Below the pieces are notes generated by a model that had not been told where the DNA came from, searched no databases, and saw nothing but the letters and a program-made list of their open reading frames with translations. This document shows, one piece after another, positions 8,190-17,143 of a stretch of DNA of 64,000 nucleotides (the stretch's first letter is position 1; each line of letters starts with the position of its first letter). The position numbers were made by a program, and so were the translations under genes. Source of the DNA: Nocardia acidivorans NBRC 108247 (lineage in GTDB: Bacteria; Actinomycetota; Actinomycetes; Mycobacteriales; Mycobacteriaceae); assembly GCF_001625085.1 (NCBI RefSeq), contig NZ_BDAW01000037.1, forward strand, positions 1 to 64,000, in the 5' to 3' direction.

Positions 8190-11100
8190 TCAGCGGAGGG
8201 CGGCGGCCTTGCGGCGGGCTGCGGCGGCCTTCTTCGCCGCGGCGTCGGCGGGCTTCTTCTCGGCCGCGGTGGACTTCTTGGCGGTAGTGCCGTTGCTCGC
8301 GGTGGCCTTGGTGGTCGCCTTTTTGGCCGGGGCCTTCTTGGCGGGGGCGGCCTTGGCGGGGGCCGCGGGCCGGGCTTCCAGGACGCCCTTGAGGAATTGG
8401 CCGGTGTAACTGTCCGCTACGGCGGCAATGTCTTCCGGGGTGCCTTCGGCAATGACCATGCCGCCACCGGAACCGCCTTCGGGGCCCATATCGATGACCC
8501 AGTCGGAGGTTTTGATGACGTCCAGGTTGTGTTCGATGACGATGACCGAATTGCCCTTGTCGACGAGGCCGTTGATGACCTTGAGGAGTTTGCGGATGTC
8601 TTCGAAGTGCAGACCGGTGGTGGGCTCGTCGAGAATGTAGATGGTGCGGCCGGTCGAACGCTTCTGGAGTTCGGCGGCCAACTTCACCCGCTGGGCCTCA
8701 CCGCCGGACAGGGTCGGTGCGGGCTGGCCCAGGCGCACATAGCCGAGGCCGACGTCCACCAGGGTCGCGAGATACCGGTGGATGGAGGTGACCGGTTCGA
8801 AGAATTCGGCGGCCTCCTCGATGGGCATATCCAGGACCTCGGCAATGGTCTTGCCCTTGTAGTGCACCTCGAGGGTTTCCCGGTTGTAGCGCGCGCCGTG
8901 GCAGACCTCGCACGGGACGTACACGTCCGGCAGGAAGTTCATCTCGATCTTCAAAGTGCCGTCGCCCGAACATGCTTCGCAGCGACCGCCCTTCACATTG
9001 AAGGAGAAGCGGCCGGGCTGATAGCCGCGCACCTTGGCCTCGGTGGTGGCGGCGAACAGGGTGCGGATCTTGTCGAACACACCGGTGTAGGTGGCCGCGT
9101 TCGAGCGTGGGGTGCGGCCGATGGGCGACTGATCCACCTGCACCAGCTTGTCCAGATGATCGAGCCCGTTCACCCGGGTGTGGCGGCCCGGAACCTGGCG
9201 CGCGCCATTGAGTTTGTTCGCCAGCACGGTTGCCAGAATGTCGTTCACCAGCGTCGACTTACCCGAGCCGGAGACGCCGGTGATCGAGGTGAGAATGCCC
9301 AGCGGGAAGCTCACATCGATATTGCGCAGATTGTGTTCGACCGCGCCGACCACGGTGAGCTGCTTCTTCTTGTCCATGGGCCGCCGCACCAGCGGAATCT
9401 CGATGCTTTCGCGCCCGGAAAGATAAGCGCCGGTGAGGGATCGCTTATCGGTCAGCAGCCCCGGGTACGGCCCTGAGTACACCACCTCACCGCCGTGCTC
9501 ACCGGCGAGCGGGCCGATATCGACCACCCAGTCCGAGGCGTGGATGGTGTCCTCGTCGTGCTCGACCACGATCAGCGTATTGCCGAGTTTCTTGAGCCGC
9601 GTAAGGGTTTCGATGAGCCGCCGATTATCGCGCTGATGCAGTCCGATGGACGGCTCGTCCAGTACGTACAGCACACCGACCAGACCCGAGCCGATCTGCG
9701 TGGCGAGCCGAATACGCTGCGCCTCACCGCCGGACAGCGTGGCCGCCGCCCGCGAGAGCGTCAGATATTGCAGGCCGACATCGAGCAGGAAGCCCAGTCG
9801 CGCCTGAATCTCCTTGATCACCTGCGCGGCGATCGCGGCCTGCCGCTCGTCCAGGGTGAGCGAGTTCAGGAAGTCCGCGGCGTCGCCGATGGACAGATCG
9901 GAGATATCGGCAATCGACTTGTCCGCGTCGCCCGCTCGCAGCGTGACCGCGAGAATCTCCGGCCGCAGCCGCGCGCCATTGCAGACCGGGCACGGGATAT
10001 CCCGCATATACCCGTCGTAGTACTCCTTGGCCGATTCCGATTCGGTGTTCTCCATGCGCCGCTGTAGGAACGGCATGACGCCTTCGAAATCGGCGTAGTA
10101 CGAACGCTTGCGGCCGTACCGGTTGGTGTACGAGACGTGCACCTGTTCGGAACTGCCCTCCAGCACGGCCTTTCGCGCCTTGGGCGGCAGATCCTGCCAG
10201 GCGGTGTCCATGGAGAACCCCATGGCCTCGGCCAATCCCGACAGCAGTCGGGTGAAGTATTCGGCGGTCTGGCCGCGCGACCAGGGCGCGATGGCGCCCT
10301 CACCGAGGCTCAATTCGGTATCGGGCACCACGAGATCCGGATCGACCTCCTTGCGAATGCCGAGACCGGTGCAGTCCGGGCACGCGCCGTAGGGCGAGTT
10401 GAACGAGAACGAGCGCGGTTCGAGATCCTCGATATCCAGGGGATGCCCGTTCGGGCAGGCCAGCCGCTCGGAGAAGCGCCGCTCCCGATCGTGCGCGTGC
10501 TCATCGCGATCCACGAAGTCCAGCACCACGATGCCGTCGGCCAGCCGCAGCGCGGTCTCGATCGAATCGGTCAGGCGCTGTTTGGAAGTGGGCTTCACGG
10601 CGAGACGGTCGACGACCACCTCGACATCGTGCTTCTCCTGCTTCTTCAGCTTGGGCGGTTCGGTCAGCGGATACACCACGCCGTCGACCCGCACACGCGA
10701 GTAGCCCTGCCCGTTCAGCGATTCGAAGAGGTCGACGAATTCGCCCTTACGGGTGCGCACCACGGGTGCGAGCACCTGGAATTTGATGCCCTCCTCCATG
10801 GCGAGCACCTGATCCACGATCTGCTGCGGCGACTGCTTCTCGATGAGGTGACCGCAGGTCGGGCAGTGCGGTGTGCCCGCGCGCGCGAACAACAAGCGCA
10901 GATAGTCGTAGACCTCGGTGATGGTGCCCACGGTCGACCGCGGATTGCGGTTGGTCGACTTCTGATCGATCGACACCGCGGGCGAGAGGCCCTCGATGAA
11001 GTCCACATCGGGCTTGTCCATCTGCCCGAGGAATTGCCGGGCGTACGCCGACAGCGATTCCACATATCGCCGCTGACCCTCGGCGAAGATGGTGTCGAAC

Positions 11101-11225
11101 GCCAGCGACGACTTACCGGACCCGGACAGACCGGTGAACACGATGAGACTGTCGCGGGGTAGGTCGAGATCGACCCCTTTGAGATTGTGTTCCCGCGCTC
11201 CACGCACCGTCAGGCGATCCGCCAC
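8190..11225 (-). CDS. uvrA: Excinuclease ABC subunit A
   Basis: A 1011-aa damage-recognition ATPase of nucleotide excision repair, working with UvrB and UvrC. Two ABC modules are present: Walker A GLSGSGKSSLAF near the N-terminus and GVSGSGKSTLVN in the C-terminal half, and signatures LSGGEAQRIRLA and LSGGEAQRVKLA. Zinc-binding Cys motifs (CPTCGH, CPVCNGARL, CEACSGDG...CEVCHGAR) are visible. The GTG at 11225 was preferred because GGAAGG lies upstream and ADRLTVRGAREHNLK is the usual N-terminus. The last 60 or so residues form a Lys/Ala/Pro-rich tail (APAKKAPAKKA repeats) like histone H1 or mycobacterial HupB tails, beyond the normal UvrA end; it probably adds non-specific DNA binding. Confidence 0.97.
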   Translation of the reverse strand: MADRLTVRGAREHNLKGVDLDLPRDSLIVFTGLSGSGKSSLAFDTIFAEGQRRYVESLSAYARQFLGQMDKPDVDFIEGLSPAVSIDQKSTNRNPRSTVGTITEVYDYLRLLFARAGTPHCPTCGHLIEKQSPQQIVDQVLAMEEGIKFQVLAPVVRTRKGEFVDLFESLNGQGYSRVRVDGVVYPLTEPPKLKKQEKHDVEVVVDRLAVKPTSKQRLTDSIETALRLADGIVVLDFVDRDEHAHDRERRFSERLACPNGHPLDIEDLEPRSFSFNSPYGACPDCTGLGIRKEVDPDLVVPDTELSLGEGAIAPWSRGQTAEYFTRLLSGLAEAMGFSMDTAWQDLPPKARKAVLEGSSEQVHVSYTNRYGRKRSYYADFEGVMPFLQRRMENTESESAKEYYDGYMRDIPCPVCNGARLRPEILAVTLRAGDADKSIADISDLSIGDAADFLNSLTLDERQAAIAAQVIKEIQARLGFLLDVGLQYLTLSRAAATLSGGEAQRIRLATQIGSGLVGVLYVLDEPSIGLHQRDNRRLIETLTRLKKLGNTLIVVEHDEDTIHASDWVVDIGPLAGEHGGEVVYSGPYPGLLTDKRSLTGAYLSGRESIEIPLVRRPMDKKKQLTVVGAVEHNLRNIDVSFPLGILTSITGVSGSGKSTLVNDILATVLANKLNGARQVPGRHTRVNGLDHLDKLVQVDQSPIGRTPRSNAATYTGVFDKIRTLFAATTEAKVRGYQPGRFSFNVKGGRCEACSGDGTLKIEMNFLPDVYVPCEVCHGARYNRETLEVHYKGKTIAEVLDMPIEEAAEFFEPVTSIHRYLATLVDVGLGYVRLGQPAPTLSGGEAQRVKLAAELQKRSTGRTIYILDEPTTGLHFEDIRKLLKVINGLVDKGNSVIVIEHNLDVIKTSDWVIDMGPEGGSGGGMVIAEGTPEDIAAVADSYTGQFLKGVLEARPAAPAKAAPAKKAPAKKATTKATASNGTTAKKSTAAEKKPADAAAKKAAAARRKAAALR

Positions 11226-11443
11226 CGGCCATCCTTCCAACGTTTCGGCATCAAGACATAGCCCCCGCGACGCCATGCTAGGCGCGCCCACCGACAATTC
11301 CGCCTCTCCGGAACTTCAGCGCACGGCTAAGAGCCAAAACTATCGGGCACGCGTGCCACCGGTTCACGAGCGTCGCCGGTTTCGGGGGTACCCCCGAAGT
11401 TACCCCGATCGGAACGAAATCACTCTTCACCTGGGCAAACGAA
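11226..11443. promoter_or_regulatory. uvrA upstream region
   Basis: 218 bases between the uvrA start and the 3' end of the upstream raf gene; no gene seen. It should contain the uvrA promoter. I looked for an actinobacterial LexA box of the form TCGAAC-N4-GTTCGA and did not find a convincing one. Confidence 0.35.
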
Positions 11444-12256
11444 TTACACCAAAGGCTCTGTGGCCTTGATCAGACCGACCGGTCCAATTGTGGTGCGGCG
11501 CACACATCCTGTTACCGCGCGCAATGGTGTCGACCGCTCGCGCGAGCGGTCCTCGGACCCCGCGGCCGTCACCAAGGCCAGGTCGCCGTCGAATCGGCGA
11601 TAGAGGAGACGGCCCCGGCGGGTGTCGGGATCGGTGAAGAACAGGTACGGCACCCCGCCCAGGCACAGCCGCGCGGCGGCTTCGTCCTCGTGCAGCGCCG
11701 GGACGCCGTCGCGATGCCGGCGCAGCGGGCGCGCACCGAGCGGCCCGCTCCAGCAGACCACGGCATCCGCACCGGTCTCGGCGTCGATGTAGAGATGCGC
11801 GTCATAGTCCATGGCATCGAGGGTCAGCGCGGCCGCCCCGGCCGTGGCCACCTGTAATCGACAGTCCTTGCGCCGCACGATGGGGCGCGGACCGGTGACC
11901 ACGGCCAGGGTCGGCCGTGCCGGGTCGGGCCAGGGCCGGGAAGCTTCCTCCGGTGGAGTGCCAAGCCGCAGGTCGAGGCGTTCCAAGGCGAAGGTGGTCG
12001 CGAAGCGTCCCGGCCCGGCGACCTGTACCCGGAACGCCTTCCCCAGCGTCCGGATCGATATTTGCGCGAGGGTGTGCTCCTCGTCGGAGTCGGGCCAGTG
12101 CAGGCGTGCCCGCACCGGCCCTTCCACCCCGTGGCGGCGCAGGATTCTGCCCAGTCCGCGCACCACACGGGTGACCTCGGCGGCCGGGACCGGTCCGCGG
12201 GTGGTCACCACGAAATCCTCATCGGTTCCACTCGACCACACATCGAACCCGCCCAT
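11444..12256 (-). CDS. RafH-like ribosome hibernation factor (S30AE family)
   Basis: A 270-aa protein. Its N-terminal part (about 1-110) reads as an S30AE/HPF-like domain. The C-terminal half contains the S30AE_C signature GVPYLFFTDPDTRRGRLLYRRFDGDLALV, and an upstream degenerate copy seems likely (DAMDYDAHLYIDAETG). Length and arrangement resemble mycobacterial RafH (Rv0079, 273 aa), a DosR-regulon factor that binds ribosomes in hypoxia and stabilises stalled 70S particles. The ATG at 12256 follows GGGAAAGTGGG. It is divergent from a DosS/DosT-like heme kinase, and a DosR-like palindrome lies at 12329-12342, 73 bases upstream. That makes hypoxic control likely, but DosR itself is not in this window. 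Confidence 0.78.
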   Translation of the reverse strand: MGGFDVWSSGTDEDFVVTTRGPVPAAEVTRVVRGLGRILRRHGVEGPVRARLHWPDSDEEHTLAQISIRTLGKAFRVQVAGPGRFATTFALERLDLRLGTPPEEASRPWPDPARPTLAVVTGPRPIVRRKDCRLQVATAGAAALTLDAMDYDAHLYIDAETGADAVVCWSGPLGARPLRRHRDGVPALHEDEAAARLCLGGVPYLFFTDPDTRRGRLLYRRFDGDLALVTAAGSEDRSRERSTPLRAVTGCVRRTTIGPVGLIKATEPLV

Positions 12257-12328
12257 AGCCGACCCACTTTCCCGATTCCGACCCGGCAACCCGCTCCTAT
12301 GACAACACGCCGGTCGCGACGGCGAACA

Positions 12329-12342
12329 GGGGCGAAGGTCCC
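12329..12342. promoter_or_regulatory. DosR-box-like palindrome
   Basis: GGGGCGAAGGTCCC matches the core of the mycobacterial DosR box (GGGACTWWAGTCCC) at 11 of 14 positions, including both GGG/CCC ends. It lies in the divergent space between the RafH-like gene (73 bases upstream of its ATG) and the DosS-like kinase (about 168 bases upstream). Identification is by eye only. Confidence 0.5.
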
Positions 12343-12509
12343 AATCCGGGCTATTTTTTGGAAATTCTTCCGTTAAAAAGTTGGCGGATGGTTGCATGGG
12401 ATGAATTCGGCTGCGCTGCAAGTGCATCCGCAACGACAACCTTTCGGCAACAGCCCGCGAGTACCATTCCGGGTGCCGTGTGCGCATCCGCCGGACAGCC
12501 AGGACCACC

Positions 12510-14240
12510 ATGCATGACGCTCATCGCACCGGTCCCTACTCCGTACGTGACACGCTGTCGCAGCTGCGATTACGCGAACTACTGACCGAGGTCAAGGATC
12601 GGGTCGAGCAGATCATCGACGCCCGCGACCGCATCGACGGGCTGGTGGAAGCCATGCTCGCGGTCACCTCCGGGCTGGACCTGGATCAGACCCTGCGCAC
12701 CATCGTGCGGGTGGCCACCAGTCTGGTCGACGCCCGCTACGGCGCGCTCGCGGTGCGCGGTCACGATCAACAGCTGACCCAGTTCATCTCGCACGGCATC
12801 GACGATCGGACCCGGGTGCACATCGGCGCGCCACCGGAGGGCAAAGGCGTCCTCGGACTCGTGGTCGGACAGTCCGAACCCGTTCGGCTGGAAGACCTTA
12901 CGCGACATCCGGACGCCATCGGCTTCCCCATGCACCATCCGCCCATGCACACCTTCCTCGGCGTGCCGGTGCGCATTCGCGGGGAGATGTTCGGCAATCT
13001 GTATCTGGCCGAGAAATCCGGCGGGCATCCCTTCACCGAGGACGACGAGGTGCTCATGCAGGCGCTGGCCGCGGCCGCCGGCATCGCCGTCGACAATGCC
13101 CGGCTCTACGAATCCGCGCGCACCCGGCAGGCGTGGATCGAGGCCACCCGCGATATCGCCACCGAATTCCTGGCCGACACCGATCCCGGCACCGTGCTCG
13201 CCCACGTGGTGGAGCACGCGCGCGAACTCACCGCCTCACATCAGGCGCTGCTGGCGGTGGTGGCCGATCCCGAGACGCCGCCGGAGGAGGTCACCGAAAT
13301 GGTGATTTCGCAGTGGTCCGGACCCGGGGACAATCCGGTCGGCGCGACCGTGGACACGGTGGGCACCGCCATCGGCGAGGCGCTCACCACCCGCACACCG
13401 CTGCGCTTCGAGAATTCCCGGCGGGTGCGTCTGGGCGCGCGCATCGCGGTCATCGGCCCCGCGCTGTTGCTGCCGCTGCACACCCCGGATTCCACACTGG
13501 GCGTGCTGATTACGCTGCGCTCGGCCGAATCCGCCCCGTACACCGACGAATTGGTGGAGTTGATCGCGGCCTTCACCGATCAGGCCGCGCTGGCAATGCA
13601 ATTGGCGGTGGCGCAGCGCCGTATGCGCGAACTCGACATTCTCACCGATCGGGATCGCATCGCCCGGGACCTGCACGATCATGTGATCCAGCGCCTGTTC
13701 GCCATCGGACTCTCACTACAGGGCACGGTGCCTCGGACGCGCGTTCCCGAAGTGGCGCAGCGCCTCACCGACACCATCAACGATCTCCAGGACGTGGTGG
13801 AGGAGATCCGTACCTCCATCTTCGATCTGCACGGCGGCAACGGGCACAGCACGCGGCTGCGCCAGCGGCTGGAGCGCGCCATCAAACAGCAGACCACCGC
13901 CACCGAGATCCGCGCGCTCATGCATGTCACCGGACCGCTGTCGGTGGTGGAGCCCGCACTCGCCGACCACGCGGAAGCCGTTGTGCGCGAGGCGGTCAGC
14001 AATGCCGTGCGACATTCCGGCGCGGATACCATCACCGTCGATATCGGGGTGGCGGACGATCTCACCATCGTGGTCGCGGACAACGGCTGCGGGATTCCCG
14101 AGGGCATCACCCCCAGCGGGCTCACCAATCTCGCGTTCCGCGCCGAGGAGTCCGGCGGGCGGCTGGCGGTGTATCCGCGGCGGGACACCGACGGCGATCA
14201 GACCGGCACCAAACTGCACTGGTCGGTCCCCCTGCATTGA
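12510..14240 (+). CDS. DosS/DosT-like heme GAF sensor histidine kinase
   Basis: A 576-aa soluble kinase: GAF-A (about 45-200), GAF-B (about 215-370), a HisKA_3 dimerisation domain with H-box RDRIARDLHDHVIQRLF (phospho-His about 389), and an ATPase domain with an N-box (EAVSNAVRHS) and G-box (DNGCGIP). In DosS the heme is held by His149 in HPPM; the same HHPPMHTFLGVPVRIR sequence is present here (His about 143), so heme binding and O2/NO/CO sensing are likely. Start at the ATG at 12510 after AGGA; an in-frame GTG at 12480 is possible. No response regulator is adjacent, so it must phosphorylate one encoded elsewhere, presumably a DosR/NarL-type protein. The divergent RafH-like gene supports a dormancy role. 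Confidence 0.88.
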   Translation: MHDAHRTGPYSVRDTLSQLRLRELLTEVKDRVEQIIDARDRIDGLVEAMLAVTSGLDLDQTLRTIVRVATSLVDARYGALAVRGHDQQLTQFISHGIDDRTRVHIGAPPEGKGVLGLVVGQSEPVRLEDLTRHPDAIGFPMHHPPMHTFLGVPVRIRGEMFGNLYLAEKSGGHPFTEDDEVLMQALAAAAGIAVDNARLYESARTRQAWIEATRDIATEFLADTDPGTVLAHVVEHARELTASHQALLAVVADPETPPEEVTEMVISQWSGPGDNPVGATVDTVGTAIGEALTTRTPLRFENSRRVRLGARIAVIGPALLLPLHTPDSTLGVLITLRSAESAPYTDELVELIAAFTDQAALAMQLAVAQRRMRELDILTDRDRIARDLHDHVIQRLFAIGLSLQGTVPRTRVPEVAQRLTDTINDLQDVVEEIRTSIFDLHGGNGHSTRLRQRLERAIKQQTTATEIRALMHVTGPLSVVEPALADHAEAVVREAVSNAVRHSGADTITVDIGVADDLTIVVADNGCGIPEGITPSGLTNLAFRAEESGGRLAVYPRRDTDGDQTGTKLHWSVPLH

Positions 14241-14258
14241 CCAGTGGCGGACCGGAAC

Positions 14259-15455
14259 TCAGCCGACGGGACCCAGCACCAGCGCGGAGTTGTTGCCGCC
14301 CATACCGAGTGCGATCTTCACGGTGATCCCCGCACCGCCGGGGATCACCCCGTCCACCAGCCGGGCGTGCGCGGGCGCGACGACCGGGGCGGAGACCACC
14401 ACGCCGCGTTCGTAACCCATTGCCACCGCGGCCACTTCGACCCCCGCCGACGCCGCCTGACAGTGCCCGGTCAACGGCTTGATCGCGCAGACCAGCGGAC
14501 GATTGCCGAAAAGGTCCGCCAGCAGCGCGGTTTCGGCGTCATCACACTGCTGGGTGCCCGAGCCGTGCGAATTCAGATACGCCACCTCCTCGGGCCGCAC
14601 ATCGGCGCCGGCGAGCGCGCGCCGGACGCATTCGAAGATCTGCTCGTACGAGGGATCCACCGAGATCACGTGATAGCCGTCATTGGTCATGGCCCCGCCC
14701 AGCAGCGCCGCGTAGGGCCGATCGGCCTCGCGGGTCACCACGAACGCGGTCGAGGCCTCGCCCCAACTGAAGCCGCGACTGCCCTCCTGGAACGGGCGGC
14801 AGGCCACCAGCGGCTCCACATCGGTGACCGCGGCCCCCAGCGCCTCGAAATGCTCCACCATGTCGGGCGTGCCGGACAGATCGGTGGCGACCACCACCAC
14901 ATCGTCGGCGACACCCTGCGCCAGCCACATCCGCGCGGTGATCAACCCGGCATTGGCCGAGGAACAGGCCGCGGTCACATTCATGGCCGGGCCGTGGAAA
15001 CCGAACTCCCCCATCAGATTCGAAATCGGCGTCGAGGGAAGTAATCGCAGATAGTCCCGGGCACGCCGGCGCCCGTGATCCTCGACGTAGAAGTCCCGCC
15101 ATTCGTACACATTGCCCAGCACGATGGCGTGCAGCAGACCCACGGTGCGACCGGGCCGCCAGCCACGGGCGGTCGCGTCGGCGACCGCCTCGCGCACCGA
15201 TTCCTGTACCGCGCGCACATAGCGACTGGGTCCCAACTCGGGATCGCCGCCGTCCGGCACGCGGGCAACCCATCCATGCCGATCGCGTTCGGGGCCGTAC
15301 CCTGGATGGAGCCGGGCTGCGGGCTTACCGCTCAGCAAACCCTCCCAGAGGGTGTCTCGACCCCAGCCGTACCCGGTGACGGCGCCAATTCCGGCAATGG
15401 TCATATGATCTTGGTGCTCTACCGCAGTGTTCGGGACGGGGTTGGTGCCAGGCAT
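14259..15455 (-). CDS. Beta-ketoacyl synthase (KAS II/FabF-like), orphan
   Basis: A 398-aa condensing enzyme with the full thiolase-fold triad: Cys164 in TAACSSANAG, a His in YLNSHGSGT and a second His in KPLTGHCQAASAG. It elongates an acyl-ACP with malonyl-ACP by decarboxylative Claisen condensation. Because all catalytic residues are kept, it is not a chain-length factor. No ACP, ketoreductase or acyltransferase gene is adjacent, so it is not part of a FAS or type II PKS cluster here. The first ~100 residues after the start are shorter and more divergent than FabF. Start ATG after GGAAGGAG. It is divergent from a GGDEF gene. Confidence 0.85.
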   Translation of the reverse strand: MPGTNPVPNTAVEHQDHMTIAGIGAVTGYGWGRDTLWEGLLSGKPAARLHPGYGPERDRHGWVARVPDGGDPELGPSRYVRAVQESVREAVADATARGWRPGRTVGLLHAIVLGNVYEWRDFYVEDHGRRRARDYLRLLPSTPISNLMGEFGFHGPAMNVTAACSSANAGLITARMWLAQGVADDVVVVATDLSGTPDMVEHFEALGAAVTDVEPLVACRPFQEGSRGFSWGEASTAFVVTREADRPYAALLGGAMTNDGYHVISVDPSYEQIFECVRRALAGADVRPEEVAYLNSHGSGTQQCDDAETALLADLFGNRPLVCAIKPLTGHCQAASAGVEVAAVAMGYERGVVVSAPVVAPAHARLVDGVIPGGAGITVKIALGMGGNNSALVLGPVG

Positions 15456-15620
15456 TGCATCGCTCCTTCCCAGAGCCTCTGCCTGTAATGATCACCATCA
15501 GCAGGCCGATGCTGTGCGGGGCTGTGATTGATCCAATAGGTTCGGCGGGGTTTCCAGCAAACCCTGCCGCTCACACTTTAGTGCCGTGCTCCAGCGACGT
15601 GTTTCAACGACGATCAGGGG

Positions 15621-16964
15621 GTGCTTGAGGTGGTTGGTAACGATCGGGCAAATACCCCGACCGATGCCGAACAGCTGGCCCAGCGGTACCGCACGCTGGT
15701 GGAGCACAGCCCCGACGGGGTTGTGGTCCACGAACGCGGCACGATCGTGTACGCCAATCCGGCCATGCTGCGACTGCTCGGCGCCGAGCGGAACGACGAG
15801 GTCATCGGCCAGCCGGTCGCCAATTTCGTGATGGCGCGCGATGTGCCCGCCATGCTGGAGCGCATCCGCCGGCTCACCATTGCCGGAACCGCTTCCGAGC
15901 CCGCCGAATTGGTGCTCGTGCGCTGCGACGGCAGCACCGTCGAGGCCGAGACCGTGTCGGTGCTCACCGCCTGGCACGATCGGCTCGCCTATCAGGTGGT
16001 GGTGCACGACCTCACCCCGCAGCGGCGCGCCGAGGCCGCCCAGGCGCGGGCCGAACAGTTCTTCACCACCGTGGTGTCGCAACTGGAGGAGGGCGTGGTC
16101 GTGATCGACCGGGAGGGGCGCATCGAATCGGCGAATCCCGCGGCCCGGCGCATATTCGGGTACGACGCGGACGATCTCGTCGGCACCCATATCAATGACA
16201 TTCCGCTGTGTCTGCTGGACGCCAACGCCCAGCCCATGTCGCCGTCCTGGTATCCGGTGATCCGCACGCTGGCGACCGGAGAGACGGTGACGCGCTTCGT
16301 CTTCGGGGTGGATCGCCCCGATGGGCAGCGGCGCTGGTTGTCGGCGAGCAGTCGATTGCTCAATCCCGAGGATCCGAACTCCGCGGCGGTGTCGTCGTTC
16401 AATGACATCACCGAATTCCGGGCCAGCAGAAGGCAATTGGAGTATCAGGCCACCCATGATCCACTGACCGGGCTGGCCAATCGGTCACTGGTGCTGTCGC
16501 GGTTGGCGGCGGCGCTGGGCACCAGCGAATCGCTGCCGGTCTCCACCGTGCTGTTCATCGATCTGGACGGATTCAAGAGCATCAATGACACGCTCGGACA
16601 TGCCATCGGCGATACCGTGCTGCAGATCGTGGCGCAGCGGCTCCAGCGCGGACTGCGCTCGGACGATATCGTCGGGCGCATCGGCGGCGACGAATTCCTG
16701 GTACTGCTCTCCGGGCGCACACTCGGCGAGGATCTGGAGGCGCTGATCACCCGGCTGCGCCAAACCATGGCCGAGCCGATCATCGCGCGCGGGCATCGCA
16801 TCCAGGTCAACGCCTCGGTCGGCATCACACCGCTGCATCCCGGTGACGGCCGCACCCCCGAAGCGGTCCTGCACGATGCGGATCTGGCCATGTACCGGGC
16901 CAAACCGCCCGGGCACCGGGACAGCACGCTGAGTCGCAGAAGCGATTCCACGCACGCCTCCTGA
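15621..16964 (+). CDS. PAS-PAS-GGDEF diguanylate cyclase
   Basis: A 447-aa protein with two PAS domains (about 20-135 and 145-270, the second with a PAC-like SSFNDITE end) followed by a GGDEF domain (about 280-435). The active-site motif is intact (GRIGGDEF), and RSDD five residues before it forms the inhibitory c-di-GMP I-site. It should make c-di-GMP from two GTP in response to a PAS-bound signal. No membrane segments and no EAL domain were seen. Starts are GTG at 15621 or GTG at 15630; the latter has AGGGGG at better spacing. Confidence 0.88.
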   Translation: MLEVVGNDRANTPTDAEQLAQRYRTLVEHSPDGVVVHERGTIVYANPAMLRLLGAERNDEVIGQPVANFVMARDVPAMLERIRRLTIAGTASEPAELVLVRCDGSTVEAETVSVLTAWHDRLAYQVVVHDLTPQRRAEAAQARAEQFFTTVVSQLEEGVVVIDREGRIESANPAARRIFGYDADDLVGTHINDIPLCLLDANAQPMSPSWYPVIRTLATGETVTRFVFGVDRPDGQRRWLSASSRLLNPEDPNSAAVSSFNDITEFRASRRQLEYQATHDPLTGLANRSLVLSRLAAALGTSESLPVSTVLFIDLDGFKSINDTLGHAIGDTVLQIVAQRLQRGLRSDDIVGRIGGDEFLVLLSGRTLGEDLEALITRLRQTMAEPIIARGHRIQVNASVGITPLHPGDGRTPEAVLHDADLAMYRAKPPGHRDSTLSRRSDSTHAS

Positions 16965-17143
16965 ACTGGCCCGATACCGCGCGGGCCGACGCGCACGGCA
17001 CGGTTGACCTGCCGGTACGGCGAGTCGGGCAAACGCGAACTAGACTCGATAACTCTGTTCTCGATGGTTCGCGCGCAGTGCGCGTACGGCACCGCGTGGT
17101 GACAAGGAGTTCCGTTTTGCCCGACCTCACCGAGGAGCGTTCT

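Noticed and set aside
11226..11443. LexA/SOS box at uvrA
   Set aside because: No TCGAAC-N4-GTTCGA-like palindrome was visible.
14259..15455. Chain-length factor of a type II PKS
   Set aside because: The active-site Cys and both His are present and no ACP or partner ketosynthase lies beside it.
16965..17143. Possible rifamycin-associated element (RAE) before helD
   Set aside because: I looked for the paired GGGGCTTGC-type inverted repeat and found none.
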